Positions 5,119 through 8,747 of a stretch of DNA of 8,747 bases are shown in pieces. Made by a program: the position numbers and the translations under genes. Numbering within the stretch: the first letter of the stretch is position 1; each line of letters begins with the position of its first letter. The DNA comes from Fen-1308 sp035319185. Its GTDB lineage: Bacteria; Nitrospirota; Thermodesulfovibrionia; Thermodesulfovibrionales; Dissulfurispiraceae. Location: assembly GCA_035319185.1 (NCBI GenBank), contig DATHDF010000102.1, positions 1 to 8,747 of the forward strand. The letters are read 5' to 3'. The notes below the pieces were generated by a model. The model was not told the DNA's origin. It did no database searches and saw only the letters and a list, made by a program, of their open reading frames with translations.

Positions 5119-6633
5119 ATGATAAAACTTAAGATAAAAGACCACAGCGAGCTCTTTCAGGAGCCAGAATATCAGGAGCAGTTCGAGCGCAAGAAGGAGT
5201 TCGAGTGCTGCCCCACGGCAGAGGAAGTGCAGGAGGTTGCTGACTGGACAAAGACTGAAGAGTACAGGGAAAAGAATTTTGCCAGGCAGCACATCAAGAT
5301 TAATCCTGCCAAGGCGTGCCAGCCTCTCGGCGCCCTTTACTGCGCGCTCGGTTTTGAAGATACGCTGCCTTTCTGCCAGGGAGCTCAGGGCTGCATAGCT
5401 TACTTCCGCAGCCATCTGAACCGCCATTTCAAAGAGCCTGTGCAGGCTGTTTCGTCATCGATGACCGAGGACGCAGCGGTCTTTGGCGGACTCAACAATA
5501 TGACGGAGGGCCTTGAAAACGCAAACGCGCTCTATCACCCCAAGATGATGGCCATATTTACGAGCTGTATCGCCGAGGTCATAGGCGACGACCTGAACGC
5601 GTACATCAAGGGCGCCAAGGAAAAGGGCGTCATACCCCAGGAAGTCCTGACCCCTTACGCCAACACGCCGAGCTTTGTGGGCTCGCATATCACTGGATAC
5701 GACAACATGCTCAAGGGCATTTTGAAGTCCCTGACAGCTGGCAAAAAGGGAGAGCCAAACGGAAAGATCAATCTGATCCCCGGGTTCGATCCATATACGG
5801 GCAACTATCGCGAGATCAAGAGGATAATGGAGAAAATGGGCATCAGTTATACGTTGCTCGCCGATGTTAGCGATGCTCTGGACGCGCCGAACACCGGTCA
5901 GGCCAAGCTTTACAGAGGCCTCACCAAAATCGACGACACCATGGATTCGATCAATGCAACGGCGACCGTCGCCCTGCAGAAATATTCTACCAACAAGACA
6001 ATCGATTTCATCAACAAGGAATGGAGCCAGAAAAGCTATGTCAAGATCCCGGTGGGCGTGCGCAATACAGATGAATTCCTTGACGAACTGAGCAAAATCA
6101 CCGGTAAGCCCATTCCGCAGGAACTGGAAGATGAGCGCGGACGCGTTGTCGATGCGATGGTGGATTCTCATTCCTACGTTCACGGCAAACGTTTCGCCCT
6201 GGTCGGCGACCCCGACCTGCTGATGGGCATGGTCAGCATCATCATGGAGATGGGCGGAGAGCCAGTGCATGTGGTCTGCACCAACGGCGACAAGTTTTTT
6301 CAGGAAGATATGGAGACGCTGCTCGCTTCCAGCCCATATGGCTCGGATGGAAAGGTATACATCAATAAGGATATGTGGCACCTTCGCTCCCTGATGTTCA
6401 CCGACCCTGTTGATTTACTGATAGGCAACTCGTATGCGAAATTTCTATGGCAAGATACCGGTACGCCGATGGTAAGGTTCGGCTTCCCGATGTTCGACCG
6501 TCACCATCTGCACAGGTTTCCGATCATCGGCTACCAGGGAGCTTTAAATATAGTGACTACTATCGTAAATACGTTCCTCGACGAGCTCGACCGTGCAACG
6601 ATCAATACGACAAGCTTCGACGTAATCAGATAA
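5119..6633 (+). CDS. nifK: Nitrogenase molybdenum-iron protein beta chain
   Basis: This 504-residue protein is the beta subunit that shares the P-cluster with NifD and docks the Fe protein. P-cluster cysteines are C67 (KACQPLG), C92 (AQGCIAYF) and C150 (TSCIAEVIGDD), with S185 in TPSFVGS matching A. vinelandii beta-Ser188. About 55 residues precede the conserved NFARQHIKINPAKAC region, the N-terminal extension typical of group I NifK (523 residues in A. vinelandii). The protein ends in the usual aromatic/Arg tail (TTSFDVIR). One oddity is the loop before C92: it reads PFCQGAQGC, where A. vinelandii has PYVHGSQGC, adding a cysteine (C86) and replacing His and Ser near the P-cluster. A Cys pair (C30-C31) in the extension is another. 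The ATG follows GGAGG by five bases, 31 bases after nifD, so translation is probably closely linked. Confidence 0.98.
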   Translation: MIKLKIKDHSELFQEPEYQEQFERKKEFECCPTAEEVQEVADWTKTEEYREKNFARQHIKINPAKACQPLGALYCALGFEDTLPFCQGAQGCIAYFRSHLNRHFKEPVQAVSSSMTEDAAVFGGLNNMTEGLENANALYHPKMMAIFTSCIAEVIGDDLNAYIKGAKEKGVIPQEVLTPYANTPSFVGSHITGYDNMLKGILKSLTAGKKGEPNGKINLIPGFDPYTGNYREIKRIMEKMGISYTLLADVSDALDAPNTGQAKLYRGLTKIDDTMDSINATATVALQKYSTNKTIDFINKEWSQKSYVKIPVGVRNTDEFLDELSKITGKPIPQELEDERGRVVDAMVDSHSYVHGKRFALVGDPDLLMGMVSIIMEMGGEPVHVVCTNGDKFFQEDMETLLASSPYGSDGKVYINKDMWHLRSLMFTDPVDLLIGNSYAKFLWQDTGTPMVRFGFPMFDRHHLHRFPIIGYQGALNIVTTIVNTFLDELDRATINTTSFDVIR

Positions 6634-6685
6634 TTGCATGGGCATGATTCATCACGTCCTCAGTGATCAATAATAGGAGATAACC
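6634..6685 (+). other. nifK-nifEN spacer
   Basis: This 52-base gap contains a small stem ATCAC-N7-GTGAT (6651-6667) without a U-tract, then AGGAG (6675-6679) six bases before the nifEN ATG. No promoter is seen, so nifEN is expected to be read from the nifH promoter. Confidence 0.45.
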
Positions 6686-8747
6686 ATGCTTGCGAATGTG
6701 GACAAATTGATGCAGAGCGGATGCGCTACCGAAAAGAGCGAAAAGCTCTGCCGCGCAAGGGGCGGAGAATCGTGCGCCTTTGACGGGGCGATGATTGTGC
6801 TTCAGCCCATCGCCGATACCGCACATATTGTCCATGGACCGATTGCCTGCTGCGGCAGTTCATGGGAGGGACGCGGCACAAAATCGTCCAGAGGAGAGCT
6901 GCACAAGAGGGGCTTCACGACCGATATGAACGAACTCGATATCGTCTATGGCTCTGAAGAGAAACTTTACCGGGCCATTCTAAAGACGAACGAGAAAGTG
7001 CATCCAAAAGCCATTTTTGTACACGCAACCTGCGTAAGCGGTCTCATCGGTGAAGATATAGAGGCGGTCTGCAAAAAGGCAGAGAGCAGTATCGGCATAA
7101 GGGTCATACCGGTGAATGCGCCTGGATACGTGGGGCCGAAAAATCTGGGCAACCGGATTGCCGGTGAAGTGCTGCTTGAACATGTCATAGGGACCGGAGA
7201 ACCCGCATGCACTACGGCTGCAGATATTAATCTCATCGGCGAATACAACATCGCTGGTGATCTTTGGCTAGTCGAGCCCGTTCTGAAGAAGGCAGGCATT
7301 AATATACTGTCCAGGATTACGGGTGACTCTACTTTCAATGAAATTACGTATGCGCACGGGGCGAAGCTGAATGTCGTCGTTTGCAGCCGGGCTCTTATAA
7401 ATGTGGCAAAAGAGATGGAGCGGAAATACGGTATCCCTTATGTTGAGGTCTCCTTCTTCGGCAAGACCGAGATGTCGAAGGCCCTGAGGGCGATAGGCAA
7501 CGGCGTATCGCCATACGCCCCTATGGCAGTCGAAGCGATTGAGCAGGTCATTGCATCCGAAGAAAATATTCTCGACGAGAAGTTGAGAAAATATGCAAAC
7601 CTTGACGGTAAGAAGGCTGTGCTTTATACCGGTGGCGTGAAAAGCTGGTCGTTCATATCAGCGCTTCTGGACCTTGGTATCGAGATCGCTGCAGTCGGGA
7701 CCAAAAAGAGTACCTTTGAAGATGAGGAAAAAATGAGGGAAATACTTGGTCCTGATGCCCCTCTCGTTGAGGACGTCACGCCGAAAAATCTTCTTAAATT
7801 GCTAAGAGAGAAAAAGGCCGATATGCTCGTCGCCGGCGGAAGAAACAAATACCTGGCGGTGAAAGAAGGATATCCTTTCATCGACGTGAACCAGGAGCGC
7901 CACAGCCCATATGCTGGATATGACGGGCTGGTAAATATTGCAAGGGATTTGAGCGACGGTCTTAAATTTTATGAGAATTGCAGGGGCGCGGTTCACCGCG
8001 CGAGCAAGGCCACGCACGCTGAGGCGTATTGCAATGCGCCCTTACAGAAGACAGACAGCAAGAAGACAAATGATGTCTCGATCAATCCGCTGAAGAACTC
8101 ACAGGCGGTCGGCGCTGCAATCGCATTCCAGGGGATTCATAAGGCCGTTCCCATTCTTCATGGCGCACAGGGCTGCAACTTCCTGGGGAAGGTCCTGATC
8201 ACCAACCATTTCAGGGAGCCGATAGCAATGGTCAGCTCCAACCTTTTTGTGGAAAACGTGGTCATGGGCAGCGAGGAAAACGTGGTCAGGGCTGCGAAGC
8301 AACTTATTGAGAAGAATGAGCCGGAGCTGATAGGCATCCTGACTACCGGACTGGCCGAAGTAAAGGGTGATGATCTGGCTGGTGCGATCAAGATGATCGA
8401 TAAAGGGGTAGCAGAGATCGTGCATGTCACAACGCCCGACTATGAAGGAGGGCTTGAAACAGGATTTGCGAAGGCTGTCGAGGCGATCATTCGCACTCTG
8501 GTTGTGAAACCCACGGGAACGCAAAAGACGAGAGGTCAGGTCAACATCATCGCCGGACCTCATCTCACTCCCGCCGACTTTACGGAGCTGCGCGAGATGG
8601 TGGAGACTTTCGGTCTGAGGCCGATCATTGTTCCCGATCTGGCCGCTTTGGACGGCAGCAGAAAGGGCATATCTGCCCTGGCCCTGGGAGGCACGTCCGT
8701 TGAGGACATACGGGGCATGGCCGATTCGGAGTTTACGATCGTCATAG
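6686..8747 (+). CDS. nifEN: Fused nitrogenase cofactor scaffold NifE-NifN (3' end outside the window)
   Basis: One uninterrupted frame of at least 687 codons runs off the right edge. Residues 1 to about 435 are a complete NifE, with cysteines C30 (SCAFDGA), C55 (GPIACCG) and C116 (HATCVSG) at the cluster-ligand positions, C233 (VVVCSRAL) matching the NifD cofactor cysteine, then YTGGVKSW, AGGRN and a GYDG end. A linker of about 30 polar residues (435-463, Lys/Thr/Ser-rich) leads into NifN from about 464 (INPLKNSQ), with C497 (HGAQGC) as the NifN cluster cysteine. About 224 residues of NifN are visible. NifEN receives the NifB precursor and matures it to FeMo-co with Mo and homocitrate before transfer to apo-NifDK. 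The ATG is fixed by AGGAG six bases upstream and an in-frame stop just before. I found no stop, frameshift or internal ribosome site at the junction, so the fusion looks genuine; such NifEN fusions are known, for example in Geobacter. Confidence 0.95.
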   Translation, partial: MLANVDKLMQSGCATEKSEKLCRARGGESCAFDGAMIVLQPIADTAHIVHGPIACCGSSWEGRGTKSSRGELHKRGFTTDMNELDIVYGSEEKLYRAILKTNEKVHPKAIFVHATCVSGLIGEDIEAVCKKAESSIGIRVIPVNAPGYVGPKNLGNRIAGEVLLEHVIGTGEPACTTAADINLIGEYNIAGDLWLVEPVLKKAGINILSRITGDSTFNEITYAHGAKLNVVVCSRALINVAKEMERKYGIPYVEVSFFGKTEMSKALRAIGNGVSPYAPMAVEAIEQVIASEENILDEKLRKYANLDGKKAVLYTGGVKSWSFISALLDLGIEIAAVGTKKSTFEDEEKMREILGPDAPLVEDVTPKNLLKLLREKKADMLVAGGRNKYLAVKEGYPFIDVNQERHSPYAGYDGLVNIARDLSDGLKFYENCRGAVHRASKATHAEAYCNAPLQKTDSKKTNDVSINPLKNSQAVGAAIAFQGIHKAVPILHGAQGCNFLGKVLITNHFREPIAMVSSNLFVENVVMGSEENVVRAAKQLIEKNEPELIGILTTGLAEVKGDDLAGAIKMIDKGVAEIVHVTTPDYEGGLETGFAKAVEAIIRTLVVKPTGTQKTRGQVNIIAGPHLTPADFTELREMVETFGLRPIIVPDLAALDGSRKGISALALGGTSVEDIRGMADSEFTIVI

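Noticed and set aside
7979..8090. Separate nifN gene with its own start
   Set aside because: No stop codon ends NifE, and no ATG/GTG with a ribosome binding site occurs at the junction. The frame stays open from NifE into NifN.
1..8747. CRISPR arrays, tRNA or rRNA genes, insertion sequences
   Set aside because: No spaced direct repeats, clover-leaf or rRNA-like segments, transposase frames or terminal repeats flanking a frame were seen by eye on either strand.

Overview
The window carries the start of a classical molybdenum nitrogenase operon. nifH, nifD, nifK and a fused nifE-nifN gene read rightward from a sigma-54/NifA-type promoter. A leftward set of four accessory genes sits upstream. 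The organism looks like a free-living bacterial diazotroph. The pairing of a rubrerythrin-type ferritin, an HD-GYP phosphodiesterase and a fused NifEN would fit an anaerobic or microaerophilic lineage such as Desulfobacterota/Geobacter relatives or Nitrospirota. That placement is inference from general resemblance only.

Layout: bases 1-86 are non-coding and hold an imperfect inverted repeat (14-78). Leftward genes follow: a rubrerythrin-like diiron protein (87-560), an HD-GYP protein with an N-terminal DUF3391 (737-1741), a 71-residue membrane-anchored peptide with a TTG start (1800-2015), and a 64-residue acidic small protein (2089-2283). Bases 2284-2664 form a compact control region. It holds a sigma-70-like leftward promoter, a strong leftward hairpin plus U-tract with no gene in front of it, a perfect NifA upstream activator palindrome (2531-2546) and a consensus -24/-12 promoter (2610-2625). 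Then come nifH (2665-3507), a 152-base gap with a hairpin, nifD (3660-5087), nifK (5119-6633) and nifEN (6686 to beyond the right edge).

How it works together: NifA with sigma-54 RNA polymerase should transcribe nifHDK-EN as one unit. NifH is the electron-donating Fe protein and also serves cofactor maturation. NifDK is the catalytic MoFe protein. NifEN is the scaffold on which FeMo-co is matured. NifD and NifK are of the type without a large NifD insertion and with an N-terminal NifK extension, and no nifI1/nifI2 genes lie between nifH and nifD. Post-translational control by those PII-like proteins is therefore not encoded at the usual place.

Most of the window is well-understood biology. 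The least explained parts are the orphan leftward terminator, which implies a candidate short RNA whose putative promoter overlaps the NifA site, the left-edge inverted repeat, the two uncharacterised small proteins, and substitutions in the NifK P-cluster loop.
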